From Marinobacter fuscus (GTDB lineage: Bacteria; Pseudomonadota; Gammaproteobacteria; Pseudomonadales; Oleiphilaceae), in the NCBI RefSeq assembly GCF_003007675.1, contig NZ_PXNP01000009.1, positions 372,001 to 436,000 on the forward strand: a stretch of 64,000 bases of DNA, in the 5' to 3' direction. The position numbers and the translations under genes are program-made. How positions within the stretch are numbered: the stretch's first letter is position 1; each line of letters opens with the position of its first letter. The notes beneath the pieces were generated by a model. It saw only the letters and a list, made by a program, of their open reading frames with translations. It did no database searches and was not told the origin of the DNA. Shown in pieces: positions 32,487 to 41,199 of the stretch.

Positions 32487-33625
32487 TATCGTACTTCCTC
32501 AGCCGGTCGAACCTTCTGACCCTCACTGATAAAGGCAGCACCCGCAGCAACATACGAATCTCCTTTCTGAAGATCACTTTTAATCCAGTAGCCACCTTCT
32601 TCAGCGTTAACAATACGGATGCCTGCTTTACTAACTCTCCCGGTTTTTTCGTTGTACTGGTAAACAAAAGGATTCCCATCAGTAGGCTCAGCAACAACAG
32701 CACTGTGAGGCACAAATATCGCGCCTTCTCCGTCGGGCATTCGATAACTGACGCTAACCACTAATCCTGGCAAAGGGCGTTTTTCTCGGGAAGTGTCGAG
32801 ACGAAGTCTAACGGGGAAATTTAATCCCTCGTTTGCTCGCTCACCCAAATGCTCGACGGTGGCATTAAAATATGACCCCCGATAGTTCACTGTGATCTCT
32901 AGTTCTTTGTCATTTGATATATACTCTGCCAGATCACCGGGAATTGATGAGTCAACGATGAACTTCTCCATGCCGTCAAATGTAAAAGCGACTTGATTTG
33001 CAGTGACTTCTTCGAAGGGTTCGACACTACGACTTGAAATGACCCCATCATAGGGTGCCTTGATAGCGGTTTTAGAAAGGTTTCGCTCTGCAAGCCTGAT
33101 TTGTGCCAGGGCATCACGGAGCGTCGATTGAGCGTTTTCGTATGTCGATCTGGCAGCATCTAAATTCTGTTCAGATACAGAGTTATTTTCACGCAACCGC
33201 ACGAGTCGCTCATAATTTGTTTTAGCTTCTTCAAATGTAACCCGCGCTTTCTCAGCTTCAGAGCGAGCGCTCTCAAGGGCAAGCCTATAGGGCTCCTGAT
33301 CCAGAACAGCCATCACATCTCCGGTGTTGAGCTGCGCGCCAATATCGAAGAGAACGTAGTTCACTGTACCATCAACACCAAAAGACAATTGGCTTCGGTT
33401 TTCTGTCTGTGTCACTCCTGGAAAACGAATGCTCTTAACATAAGCATCGTCGGCCACACTGTTAATCGATACGGCTCTTACGTTTTCTGTAGCAGTTTGG
33501 GTCGGTTCTTCACTACAGCCCTGTAACAGCAGTAAAGTACAAATAAGCATGCCTAATACGAAAACTCGATTAGCCCGTGCATAATAAATATGTAACTGAT
33601 CATTTATATAAATAAGCGATGTCAA
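32486..33625 (-). CDS. RND periplasmic adaptor lipoprotein (island copy)
   Basis: This membrane fusion protein links the RND permease to an outer membrane channel. The lipobox LLLLQGC places the lipidated Cys at residue 37. The paired lipoyl segments (GDVMAVLDQEPYRLALESAR and LSKTAIKAPYDGVISSRSV) flank a coiled-coil hairpin. The 379-residue start leaves a long n-region before the signal helix; an in-frame ATG at 33548-33550 is an alternative. The upstream repeat that may be the TetR operator overlaps this N-terminal extension, favouring the shorter start. No outer membrane factor gene is in the operon. Confidence 0.88.
   Translation of the reverse strand: MTSLIYINDQLHIYYARANRVFVLGMLICTLLLLQGCSEEPTQTATENVRAVSINSVADDAYVKSIRFPGVTQTENRSQLSFGVDGTVNYVLFDIGAQLNTGDVMAVLDQEPYRLALESARSEAEKARVTFEEAKTNYERLVRLRENNSVSEQNLDAARSTYENAQSTLRDALAQIRLAERNLSKTAIKAPYDGVISSRSVEPFEEVTANQVAFTFDGMEKFIVDSSIPGDLAEYISNDKELEITVNYRGSYFNATVEHLGERANEGLNFPVRLRLDTSREKRPLPGLVVSVSYRMPDGEGAIFVPHSAVVAEPTDGNPFVYQYNEKTGRVSKAGIRIVNAEEGGYWIKSDLQKGDSYVAAGAAFISEGQKVRPAEEVR
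33599..33611. promoter_or_regulatory. Possible TetR operator copy 2
   Basis: ATCATTTATATAA, identical to 34267-34279, lies at the start of the adaptor gene. The binding role is inference. Confidence 0.4.
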
Positions 33626-33651
33626 TTTGTGAAGTCCTATAAACGAAAATA

Positions 33652-34248
33652 CTAAGGTCGAGGTCTTAAAAGCGTTTGTATAAACAGCCTTAACATGTCA
33701 GGCGAATACTCGGCGTCAGCCGTTGCAATATGGCAGGATATTCCGTCAATATATGCGAAAATAAAATGAGTTATCTGTTCAGGCGTTAGGTGATTACTAA
33801 TTACGCCCGTGTCTTGTGACTTTTTAAACATCGAGCACGAAACATCATAAAGCTCCTTGCTTGAATTAAGTACAATCTTCTTTATCTCGGGGTTTCTAGA
33901 CGATTCCGCGAGTATTTCTAAGTACATAATTGTTCCGGTCGTGTCACCGGTGAGGTGCGCTTCTTTCTCCAGAGCTGTTTGAAAGTCGTCGGCGCTTTCT
34001 ACTCTTTTGAGGGCAGCCATGTCTCTTGAAAAATATCGCTTGGCGATTTCCAAGATCAACTCATTTTTTGAGGAAAAATATTGGTAGAGGCTAGCTTGAC
34101 TAACGCCAGCCATTCGAGAAATCTCAGCGATTCCAGCCCCGTGAAAGCCTTTCTTAACGAAGCACTGGATGGCACCATTAATGATTCGCTCTATTTTCGC
34201 TTCACGAGCAGCATAATTGATTGGACGGCCAATATTCGACATCTTCAC
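33652..34248 (-). CDS. TetR-family repressor of the efflux operon
   Basis: The 198-residue protein has the N-terminal TetR HTH: IINGAIQCFVKKGFHGAGIAEISRMAGVSQASLYQYFSSKNELI, in order helix 1 to helix 4. The C-terminal ligand domain is variable. It is the first gene of tetR-MFP-RND-SMEP, 26 bp before the adaptor gene. The 13-base sequence ATCATTTATATAA occurs both upstream of it (34267-34279) and near the adaptor start (33599-33611), so it may regulate both. Confidence 0.87.
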   Translation of the reverse strand: MKMSNIGRPINYAAREAKIERIINGAIQCFVKKGFHGAGIAEISRMAGVSQASLYQYFSSKNELILEIAKRYFSRDMAALKRVESADDFQTALEKEAHLTGDTTGTIMYLEILAESSRNPEIKKIVLNSSKELYDVSCSMFKKSQDTGVISNHLTPEQITHFIFAYIDGISCHIATADAEYSPDMLRLFIQTLLRPRP

Positions 34249-34266
34249 ACCTTAATTAAGTGAATA

Positions 34267-34279
34267 ATCATTTATATAA
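34267..34279. promoter_or_regulatory. Possible TetR operator copy 1
   Basis: ATCATTTATATAA lies 19 bp upstream of the tetR start within an AT-rich promoter-like stretch. Confidence 0.4.
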
Positions 34280-34700
34280 TATACCGGTAGCATTGTCAAC
34301 CATAAAGGTCCTTTCAGAGCCCCATTCAAGCCCTATTAGTAAACATCTACACCAACAATCGCGCAAAGAGTCCTTTTCGAGGCTCTTAAGAGAGGGAGAA
34401 GTGCTGGCAGGGAGGTTACTGGACTGAGAGCACGTCGTTTCCACCTGATTTGGAAAAACCACGCACTGGGATTCCGGCGACAACTTATCCAGATTAGTAG
34501 CGTATGTGCTGCTCATATCTCCAAGAGGCGACCTATTAGAGCGCATGGAATGGGCTCAAAGTTATCCAAATCAGATAGGTATGTGTAGCGATTGGAAAGT
34601 CCTCCAGGAGAGTCCCCGACCGCTGTTGGAGAACTCTCGCTCATTGTGATCGTCCAGCCACTACTTTCCGCCCCAGTTGCCGGGGCGCTGTTCCCACTGC
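34280..34700. other. Gap between tetR and the DUF262 gene
   Basis: About 420 bases without a convincing gene. Short open frames (34268-34546 and 34513-34704, -) have no recognisable content; the second has a TTG start overlapping the DUF262 stop. The base composition changes across it, suggesting a junction between cargo modules. Confidence 0.5.
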
Positions 34701-36800
34701 TCAATCAGCATCGTTCCCCATCTGCTTTTCGAACGCCTGTCGAATGAGCCCCATTACATAGGCCAGCTCAGATTCCTCACTTAACCCTACTTCTACATCG
34801 CCATTTCCCCAACGTCCGAGGTTGGTCACGTCACGAGCCATCCCTTTCGGATCGCTCAACTCGTGAAACGGCATATTCAGAGACAGTCGCAAACGGGTCT
34901 TTTGCGGGACCACATCGACAAAGTTCGTCTCGGCTTTGAACGCTATATAGAGCTTGAGAACTTCTTCAGTGACGCTCGGGTCGAGCGCCTGGACTTCCTT
35001 TCGGAGCTGCTCAAATAGAGCGCGCATTGGGGTCCCGTTTGCTAGTTGAGGGTGATCCTCAAGATTGTAGGCTTCTGGTTTGACGGCCACGTTGCGGTAG
35101 GTATCGAGGATCTCGTCCGGCAATACCGGAGCCGCCCAAACCCGCACCGCTTCCTGGGCCAGCTTGGCGGCCCGATTCTTAATTGAGTCCTCATTCCATG
35201 CTTCTACAGCTCCCAGGCCCTCGTTGAGCCGTAGAGGGCTTTGTTTGAATCCGCCCTGCATATCGCGCTTCTCGATGAAAGCTCGGTCGCTGTACTCTGA
35301 GTTGTAGCCCGTAAGAGTCAGGTTACCCAGCGTATGCAGCCAGGTTTCATGCACACGCTTCCATTCCGGACCTAGCTCATCCTTCCATCTAGCAGACAGA
35401 TTCTCATTCTGCGGCATGATGTGTTCAATCGTGTATTCGTCGACCGGAACCCGCTCCTTGCGCTCGAAATTCTCCAGGCGGCGTAACCAGTAACTCCGGC
35501 TGCGGAAATTATAGAGATCGCGTACTGCCAGTTCCCTTTTGAACTCTTCGTCATTCGGAAAACGCCGGTATGACTTCAAACCGAGCAGGTGAGCCTTGAC
35601 GCTCTCCAGGTAACGGTTCTTCTGCAATGATTTGTGAAAGGTCGCAAAGGTCTTGTTCAGCGAGTTTGTGGGGATGGCACAAACGGCACGACGGAACACA
35701 TAAGCCTCGATCAGCCGAATAGCGCTATGAAAGTCATCTTGGGACAGATTGTCCTGTTGGTAATCATGGTAAAGTTCCAACAGAAACGGATATGCCACAT
35801 CGACTTTGAGTTCACGCAGATCTTTAAATGCCATTCCGAGCTGTTTATCTGTTTCTTTCCCCAATGCCATCGCACAAAAATACCGAGCGAAAGCATGTAT
35901 TTCGGCAACCAATGAATCGACACCAGCACTCGCAACTTCGGCGCGACGTGAATGCTGTTTGAAAGCCTCGTACACTTCATCTAACCGTGGAATTTCCCCG
36001 GTTTTAACCGTGAGGTAGTGACGCATGAAGCTGTCAAAGTAAACGCCATAGCCTTCTTGCCCGAATTCCACCTCCATCGGACGCCAGTGGTCGCGATAGA
36101 GCCGAGTTTGATGCTCCGGCTCCAGTCCCATCAGCACATAGTTCCGGATCAGGTCAGCCTGGCTCAAAGCTTTTCCTGTGGAATTCATGCTCTCAAAAAT
36201 GAGTTGCGGGTTATCCTGGTCTCGGCTCAGCGCAATATCAACGATGATGAGCTTTGAAAGGCCCCGGCAGAGGGTTTCCAGTTCCCCGTTTAGCCGCTCA
36301 ATCTGGCTGTTGAAGAACTCGAAGTTTTCTTGGATTCGAAGAGAACCGTCATCAGGTAACGGCTTCTGCGTGACCAACGCCAGCAGGCTCTCTTTGTCCG
36401 TCTGGGTCAATAGCAGTTTGTAAGCTCGCTCACCGTCTTCCAACGGGTTAAGCAGGTAGTAATTGCGCAGCTTCTTAGCCGAAAACCCCTCCAGAGTCTC
36501 TGTGTTCCCAAGGTGTCGAGATAGCGCCTCAAGAATCAGCATGGTGGTAGTCAGTCGCTGTTGCCCATCAATGACCAGCAATGGTGATTGACTGGACACC
36601 TGATAAAGCCCCTTCTCGATGTAGACCACCGAGCCAATGAAATGTGCTGATATACCATCGTTGGTGCCGGCTCGCATAATGTCGTCCCACAGTTGGCGAC
36701 ATTGCTGTTCAGACCAGGAATACGTTCTCTGGTAAATCGGAATGACAAATTGTGGCGACTTCTTCAGGAAGTCGAGCAACTTGGCTTCTGTAGCTTTCAT
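34701..36800 (-). CDS. DUF262-DUF1524-DUF5655 protein, GmrSD-like restriction nuclease
   Basis: The 699-residue protein begins with the DUF262 (GmrS-like) NTPase domain: FVIPIYQRTYSWSEQQCRQL and LLVIDGQQRLTTT. A central helical part is followed by the DUF1524 (GmrD-like) HNH nuclease: YTIEHIMPQNENLSARW and HTLGNLTLTGYNSEYS, with the His and Asn of the HNH core near residue 480. The C-terminal ~95 residues look like DUF5655. GmrSD/BrxU-type enzymes restrict DNA with modified bases in an NTP-dependent way, so a phage defence role is likely. It lies 27 bp after the hsdR remnant and close to other defence-like genes. Confidence 0.87.
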   Translation of the reverse strand: MKATEAKLLDFLKKSPQFVIPIYQRTYSWSEQQCRQLWDDIMRAGTNDGISAHFIGSVVYIEKGLYQVSSQSPLLVIDGQQRLTTTMLILEALSRHLGNTETLEGFSAKKLRNYYLLNPLEDGERAYKLLLTQTDKESLLALVTQKPLPDDGSLRIQENFEFFNSQIERLNGELETLCRGLSKLIIVDIALSRDQDNPQLIFESMNSTGKALSQADLIRNYVLMGLEPEHQTRLYRDHWRPMEVEFGQEGYGVYFDSFMRHYLTVKTGEIPRLDEVYEAFKQHSRRAEVASAGVDSLVAEIHAFARYFCAMALGKETDKQLGMAFKDLRELKVDVAYPFLLELYHDYQQDNLSQDDFHSAIRLIEAYVFRRAVCAIPTNSLNKTFATFHKSLQKNRYLESVKAHLLGLKSYRRFPNDEEFKRELAVRDLYNFRSRSYWLRRLENFERKERVPVDEYTIEHIMPQNENLSARWKDELGPEWKRVHETWLHTLGNLTLTGYNSEYSDRAFIEKRDMQGGFKQSPLRLNEGLGAVEAWNEDSIKNRAAKLAQEAVRVWAAPVLPDEILDTYRNVAVKPEAYNLEDHPQLANGTPMRALFEQLRKEVQALDPSVTEEVLKLYIAFKAETNFVDVVPQKTRLRLSLNMPFHELSDPKGMARDVTNLGRWGNGDVEVGLSEESELAYVMGLIRQAFEKQMGNDAD

Positions 36801-36827
36801 AACGGACGTTATCCCTTTTTTGTTCTG

Positions 36828-37187
36828 TTACTGTGATTCAACGCTGGTTTTGACCTGGTTATACACAGCCCGCATCAGGTACTGAGAAGCGATATTGCGG
36901 AAGGATTCGTCGTTCATCAAGCGTATGAAGATGTCTTCGTTGCCGTCCATTCGCTCTACAAACAAATTCTCAAGCTGCTTGTTAAATACCGGTTCGAAAT
37001 TCTCCAGGCTGTTGGCCATGACGGCCTGCCGTAGCTGTTCGTTGGCAACAGCGGTTCCCTTCACCTGATCGAAGAACAGCTGATCCGCCGGGGTAAATTC
37101 AGTACCAAATCGCTCGTTGAGCTTGTCGACCAGCGTCGATAACTGCACCTCTTCCTCTCCCTGGCCGGTGCCGACCTCGATCGGGCC
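36828..37187 (-). pseudogene. hsdR: 3' remnant of a type I restriction gene hsdR
   Basis: A 119-codon frame opens right after an in-frame TAA (37188-37190). It encodes GPIEVGTGQGEEEVQLSTL, then LVDKLNERFGTEFTPADQLFF and ends KTSVESQ. It resembles the extreme C-terminus of HsdR subunits, which are ~1000 residues long. No helicase or nuclease part remains, and a GTG at 37146-37148 is the only possible start. The remnant abuts the stop of the TrlF-like gene within 12 bp, so the rest of hsdR was probably deleted when that gene arrived. A functional role as a small protein cannot be excluded. Confidence 0.72.
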
Positions 37188-37198
37188 TTAAGTTGTCC

Positions 37199-40114
37199 TT
37201 ATCGCTTGAAAGCGTACTTACGCTCTCGCTCTTCGAATGCAAGTTGCCCCCCCTCTAGAACCTCGCAAATATGCTCTCTAATGCCGAATTTCTTAAGCAA
37301 TGAAGGCGCATCTGGTTCGAAAAACGTGCACTCCATGGCGCCGGAAACATATTCGAATCTAAATTGCTCGTTTTCCATATCATGCTGCTGGCCAGCCTGA
37401 TTCGCGACGATAACACATTCGGAATCCGTGGATACAACCATATTAGCGTTGTGAGTGACCATGATGATTTGTCTTTTCTCTTTCCTTTCCCTAATAAAGT
37501 CGCGGAGTTCATTATAAACTGTTCGGTTATCTAAATTATCTTCAGGCTGATCTATAAGTATAGGGTGAGAGGAATTGCTCAAGTGTAGTATGAGATGGAG
37601 AAGCACCAGTCCTCGCTTACCGGGCGACATGCTGATAATGTCGTCATTTTTATAAAGCAAGTTAAAAGATATGTAAAAGCAATCCTGAAGTAGATTTCTA
37701 AGGATTAGTTCCTCGTTCGCACTCTTTCGAACTTTATGGGCGATCTGGGAGAAATCTCGAACCTTCTCGCTCAGGGTGAATATAGAGTCTAAATGCGTGT
37801 CTTTTGAGTAAATATAATTGTTTTCACTATCAATCGAGTCGCCTAGAATACTTGCAAGGCTTCCTCTGGCATCAAAACAGTTTATGAAAGAATCGAAACT
37901 ATTGTGATCGAATTCTAGGCTAGCTTGAAGCGTTATATTTTCATTGTCTATCTTCGCAGCACCATTGAAAAGCGCCTCTATTTCACCATATGTGTCAAAC
38001 AACTGCTCATACAGGGCTTTAAGCTGATCAGAAGCTGCTTTTCCTTGTTCGAGAGTGCTTTTGACCTTCTTGCCTGCTTCTTGAATAGCTCTAAGCTTAG
38101 CTTCTTCCCGTTTTTGCGCCTCTAGAAGTCCTTTCAATTCGTTTTGGCTTTTTACTTTAGACGAGAATTTTTCAAGACTTTCCGTGGTATTTATAATTCT
38201 TTCATCTAGCGAGCCTATCAAGCTATTAGCGCGGCGAATGTTCTTTCCCGCTTCTATTGGCAGGTCATCAATAATTTTCTGAATCTTAGCCAGTGTTATC
38301 TGAACAAGGCGGCTTCCAGTGTGAAACCGTTTTTTTTCTGACTCTTCAGAATTCGTCATAAGAGCTACGTTTCTAAACGAGTCTTCCATCTCTCTTACTA
38401 ATTCATTTTTTAGCTCAGTGTGTATTTCAATATATCTTAAAAGAGACGAACGCCTTTTTTCACTAACTGACAATCTGTCGCTAAGCTTTTTATAAATCTT
38501 GCTTTCTTCAGGAGTAAAACCTGATGATTTTTTTATTTTTTCTATTTTTTCTTTTATTTTTTCTCTTTCATTATTTACCGAATTCTCAGCTCCTATTTTT
38601 TCCTTTTCGCTCTTTTCTTTTGCATACTTGTGTCTGAGGGATACAAGTTTTGTAACCTGTGTACTGATGCTCTCATTCAACGAATCACATTTTTTAAAAA
38701 GCTCTTCAGCATCTAGCTTTATTTCCCTGTCTTGATATAGAATTTCGAGTACAAGCTCATTGAGTTGATCTCGACCACTTTCCTCGGCTAATTTATTTAT
38801 ATATAGCTGAGGTATATAGGTTATTGGTCGTTGGTCGTTTGTTTCTCTAAAGCTTTGTTTAGTGTTGTCGTTCCAAGTGATTTCAAAGTCGAAATTTGAT
38901 TCATTTTCAAATTCTGGATAAGTACTTGCCTTTGCTAGATCACACTTCTTTACGGTTTCCTCTTTGTTTGCCGTCCTTGAAATATGATAGAGTAAAAGCG
39001 ATTTCCCTGAGGATTTGCCACCAATAATCGAATTTAAATCCGAATTTAATTCTATTTTATATTCAGGAAAAATATTTTTCCCACTGGAATCTTTGAATCG
39101 AACAGAGTCTATAACTTCATAGCTTACCTTATCGCCAGGGCAGGTATCTTGAATAGCAACCCGTGACCTCGGCTCAAATACTACCTGCTTGAGGCCCTCA
39201 AAAGTAAGATCAGCCTTTATCCAAGTGTTATTTTCTTCGTCAGGCTCAAAAAGTGTGTCGTATGCATGTGCATCAGAACCCCATATACAAGCTTTAGGTA
39301 AGCCAAATTCTTTTCTGAAAGAGGTAGGATTATCGTGATAATCTCCGAGCAAGAAGCTTCTCGTACGCTTGTTAGATGAGAATATCAGTTGGCTCTGTTG
39401 AATAAGTGTCTTCCGAGTACCGTGACCGGCCGAGTTCCAACTTACTCTGCTGAGGTCTTCGTCACACGGCAAAGCTAACAAGTAGTTTTTTTTGAATCTT
39501 CCATCTTCGGTGAGCAGTTCTGCTATTTCGCTTGTATTGACCGAGGCATTGCAGATCCCTACCGCAAGGGCAGATTGGCCTCTAAACTCGGGGTGTTCTT
39601 CAATTAGTCTTTCACCATATTCTATCAAGTTTTCTTTGGTTAAGGCTCTTCTCTCTGCTTTAAGCCCTGTTTCAGCGTGAGTTTCAAACTGTATTCTAGA
39701 TAAAAACTCTCTTTGGATTAATGTGGGAGACAATTCATTGGAAAGGATAACGTGGAAGTTGGTCCGCCTATTCCATTTTAAGTCGACCTCTTTGCCTACT
39801 ACGAGTTTGTCCAAGCGAAACTCGAGATTTGGGAAAATAGCAATATTCTTAATTTTCCTGATTTCATCCTCATCAAATAGCTCAGATAGTTTATCATCGT
39901 TGAGAATATAGTCTTCGACTACTTTTTTATAGCCGTCAAGAAGGCAATAGTCGGTCAGGCCAATGGCACTTACATTATGATCTATTGCTGACCGAAAGAG
40001 TTTTCTGACGTAATTGTCAAAGTCGTCGCCGAACTGGTTGTTCAGAATTGAAAATGGGGTATGGACATGGAGGTCCCACTTTCTCCAAATTGATCCTTTT
40101 GAGCAGTTTTTCAC
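37199..40114 (-). CDS. PHP-domain plus ABC/SMC-like ATPase, TrlF-like
   Basis: The 971-residue protein starts with a PHP metal-dependent phosphoesterase domain (WRKWDLHVHTPFSI, residues 11-24; SAIGLTDYC). It continues with an ABC-type ATPase: Walker A SIIGGKSSGKSLLLYH near residues 360-372, a coiled-coil region (~480-720), a signature-like SPGKRGLVLLHLILHL near 830, and Walker B HPILIDQPEDNLDNRTVY, then an HNANMV switch. This architecture is catalogued as TrlF-like; related PHP-ATPase and SMC-ATPase nucleases occur in defence islands. Substrate is unknown: PHP could hydrolyse phosphodiesters in nucleic acids or nucleotides. The gene is much more AT-rich than the DUF262 gene beside it. Confidence 0.82.
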   Translation of the reverse strand: MKNCSKGSIWRKWDLHVHTPFSILNNQFGDDFDNYVRKLFRSAIDHNVSAIGLTDYCLLDGYKKVVEDYILNDDKLSELFDEDEIRKIKNIAIFPNLEFRLDKLVVGKEVDLKWNRRTNFHVILSNELSPTLIQREFLSRIQFETHAETGLKAERRALTKENLIEYGERLIEEHPEFRGQSALAVGICNASVNTSEIAELLTEDGRFKKNYLLALPCDEDLSRVSWNSAGHGTRKTLIQQSQLIFSSNKRTRSFLLGDYHDNPTSFRKEFGLPKACIWGSDAHAYDTLFEPDEENNTWIKADLTFEGLKQVVFEPRSRVAIQDTCPGDKVSYEVIDSVRFKDSSGKNIFPEYKIELNSDLNSIIGGKSSGKSLLLYHISRTANKEETVKKCDLAKASTYPEFENESNFDFEITWNDNTKQSFRETNDQRPITYIPQLYINKLAEESGRDQLNELVLEILYQDREIKLDAEELFKKCDSLNESISTQVTKLVSLRHKYAKEKSEKEKIGAENSVNNEREKIKEKIEKIKKSSGFTPEESKIYKKLSDRLSVSEKRRSSLLRYIEIHTELKNELVREMEDSFRNVALMTNSEESEKKRFHTGSRLVQITLAKIQKIIDDLPIEAGKNIRRANSLIGSLDERIINTTESLEKFSSKVKSQNELKGLLEAQKREEAKLRAIQEAGKKVKSTLEQGKAASDQLKALYEQLFDTYGEIEALFNGAAKIDNENITLQASLEFDHNSFDSFINCFDARGSLASILGDSIDSENNYIYSKDTHLDSIFTLSEKVRDFSQIAHKVRKSANEELILRNLLQDCFYISFNLLYKNDDIISMSPGKRGLVLLHLILHLSNSSHPILIDQPEDNLDNRTVYNELRDFIRERKEKRQIIMVTHNANMVVSTDSECVIVANQAGQQHDMENEQFRFEYVSGAMECTFFEPDAPSLLKKFGIREHICEVLEGGQLAFEERERKYAFKR

Positions 40115-40280
40115 ATATCCCTCGCAGTCAACCGTAAGAATTGCTTTTTATTGTCAAACTATCGTATACACAGGTCGGTGCGAATACAAAAAAATCTAGG
40201 TCTTTCGACAAATCTTGTACCCAGAGGATTACGTAGTTCAAGCCAAATACTGTTTGTAATCATCCACTAAAATAGATGCA

Positions 40281-40305
40281 TAAAGCCCGTCGGAAAGGGA
40301 CGGGC
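40281..40305 (-). terminator. Possible terminator after the 190-residue unknown gene
   Basis: On - the stem GCCCGTC/GACGGGC (40285-40291 with 40299-40305) follows the stop by about 17 bp and ends with TTTA. The T-run is short. Confidence 0.45.
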
Positions 40306-40321
40306 CTGAACGATTTTTTGT

Positions 40322-40894
40322 TTAGGATTCTGGAGGCCGAAGGCCATCGAAGTGCGCCTCCAAACTGTCCAACTGCTTCAGGTTTGCCCTGACGAGACGG
40401 CGCATGTGAGTGAGGTTTGCATTCATGATACGCACTATCTCAAACCCGGCTTCGGTCTCCTCAATGATGGGCCTTTCCCAGTCGTGAGCGCGGTTAAATG
40501 CGGGTTTTGAGTACCGGTGTTTCAGGGCACGGCGGATGTGTTCACTGAAAACCGCATGTCCCTTACCGTTTTTCACTCTTACGAAGGTGTTGTAGTACCA
40601 GTGCATTTCCAAGCTGCCGTGCAGCATTCTCACCCGGCAGCCGTGATGGCCAGGATAGCCTCTCGTTTCTTTGGTTCGATGAGCCTCATTATGCGCCCAG
40701 AAATGGTCCGACAGTCGCTGAGCGAGATAGCGAAGGCGCGCTCGCTCCATATCCAGGCTTTTGGAAAGTGATTGTAGATACTGTCTGCATTGACCAAGTG
40801 CCATTCGGCGCCCCTGATGATGGTCAAACTCCCCGGCGCGCGCCACCTCATGCCACTTATCGGTGATTTCCTGAATGGTTTTGGGTTTGCTCAT
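40322..40894 (-). CDS. Unknown 190-residue protein
   Basis: I do not recognise this protein. It is basic and His/Arg-rich, with a helical N-terminal part (QCRQYLQSLSKSLDMERARL), a central segment HWYYNTFVRVKNGKGHAVFS, and a C-terminal helix (NANLTHMRRLVRANLKQLDSLEAHF). No signal peptide or membrane helix is seen. The start is the third codon of the frame (ATG at 40892-40894), 7 bp after AGGAG; the first ATG is too close to that site. It sits on the same strand as a tiny membrane protein and a serine recombinase. A mobility accessory role is one guess only. Confidence 0.6.
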   Translation of the reverse strand: MSKPKTIQEITDKWHEVARAGEFDHHQGRRMALGQCRQYLQSLSKSLDMERARLRYLAQRLSDHFWAHNEAHRTKETRGYPGHHGCRVRMLHGSLEMHWYYNTFVRVKNGKGHAVFSEHIRRALKHRYSKPAFNRAHDWERPIIEETEAGFEIVRIMNANLTHMRRLVRANLKQLDSLEAHFDGLRPPES

Positions 40895-41002
40895 TAGCAT
40901 TCTCCTGTTGGTTGATGTTCAAGAGAAATGCTACTGGCCGCAGAGACAAACCCACGGGTCTGTAATTTGCCAATTTGGGCAAAAGTAGCCGTTTACCCCA
41001 GA

Positions 41003-41158
41003 TTATCTGGAATTTTTATCGATCTGGCGGCGTGCTTTAAGCTTCCGGTTGAGAAATGCTTCCAGCTTGTCAGCATTCAGGTATGTGATGCCGCAGATCG
41101 CCAGGATAACGGCGACAAAGCCGAGGAAAGCAATGAGTGTGACGAACATATCGATCAT
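41003..41158 (-). CDS. Small single-span membrane protein (51 residues)
   Basis: MIDMFVTLIAFLGFVAVILA begins a single membrane helix, followed by a basic C-terminal tail (LNRKLKARRQIDKNSR). AGGAG lies 8 bp before the ATG at 41156-41158. The function is unknown. It lies between the serine recombinase and the 190-residue unknown gene, all on -. Confidence 0.55.
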   Translation of the reverse strand: MIDMFVTLIAFLGFVAVILAICGITYLNADKLEAFLNRKLKARRQIDKNSR

Positions 41159-41199
41159 GTGAGTTCTCCTGTTTTCGTTCTTTGATTGCAAATTGCAGC

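Noticed and set aside
34268..34704. Two short - strand frames after tetR and DUF262
   Set aside because: No ribosome binding site or known segment; one needs a TTG start.
36859..36867. TTATACACA in the hsdR remnant as a DnaA site
   Set aside because: A single relaxed box in foreign DNA, compatible with chance.
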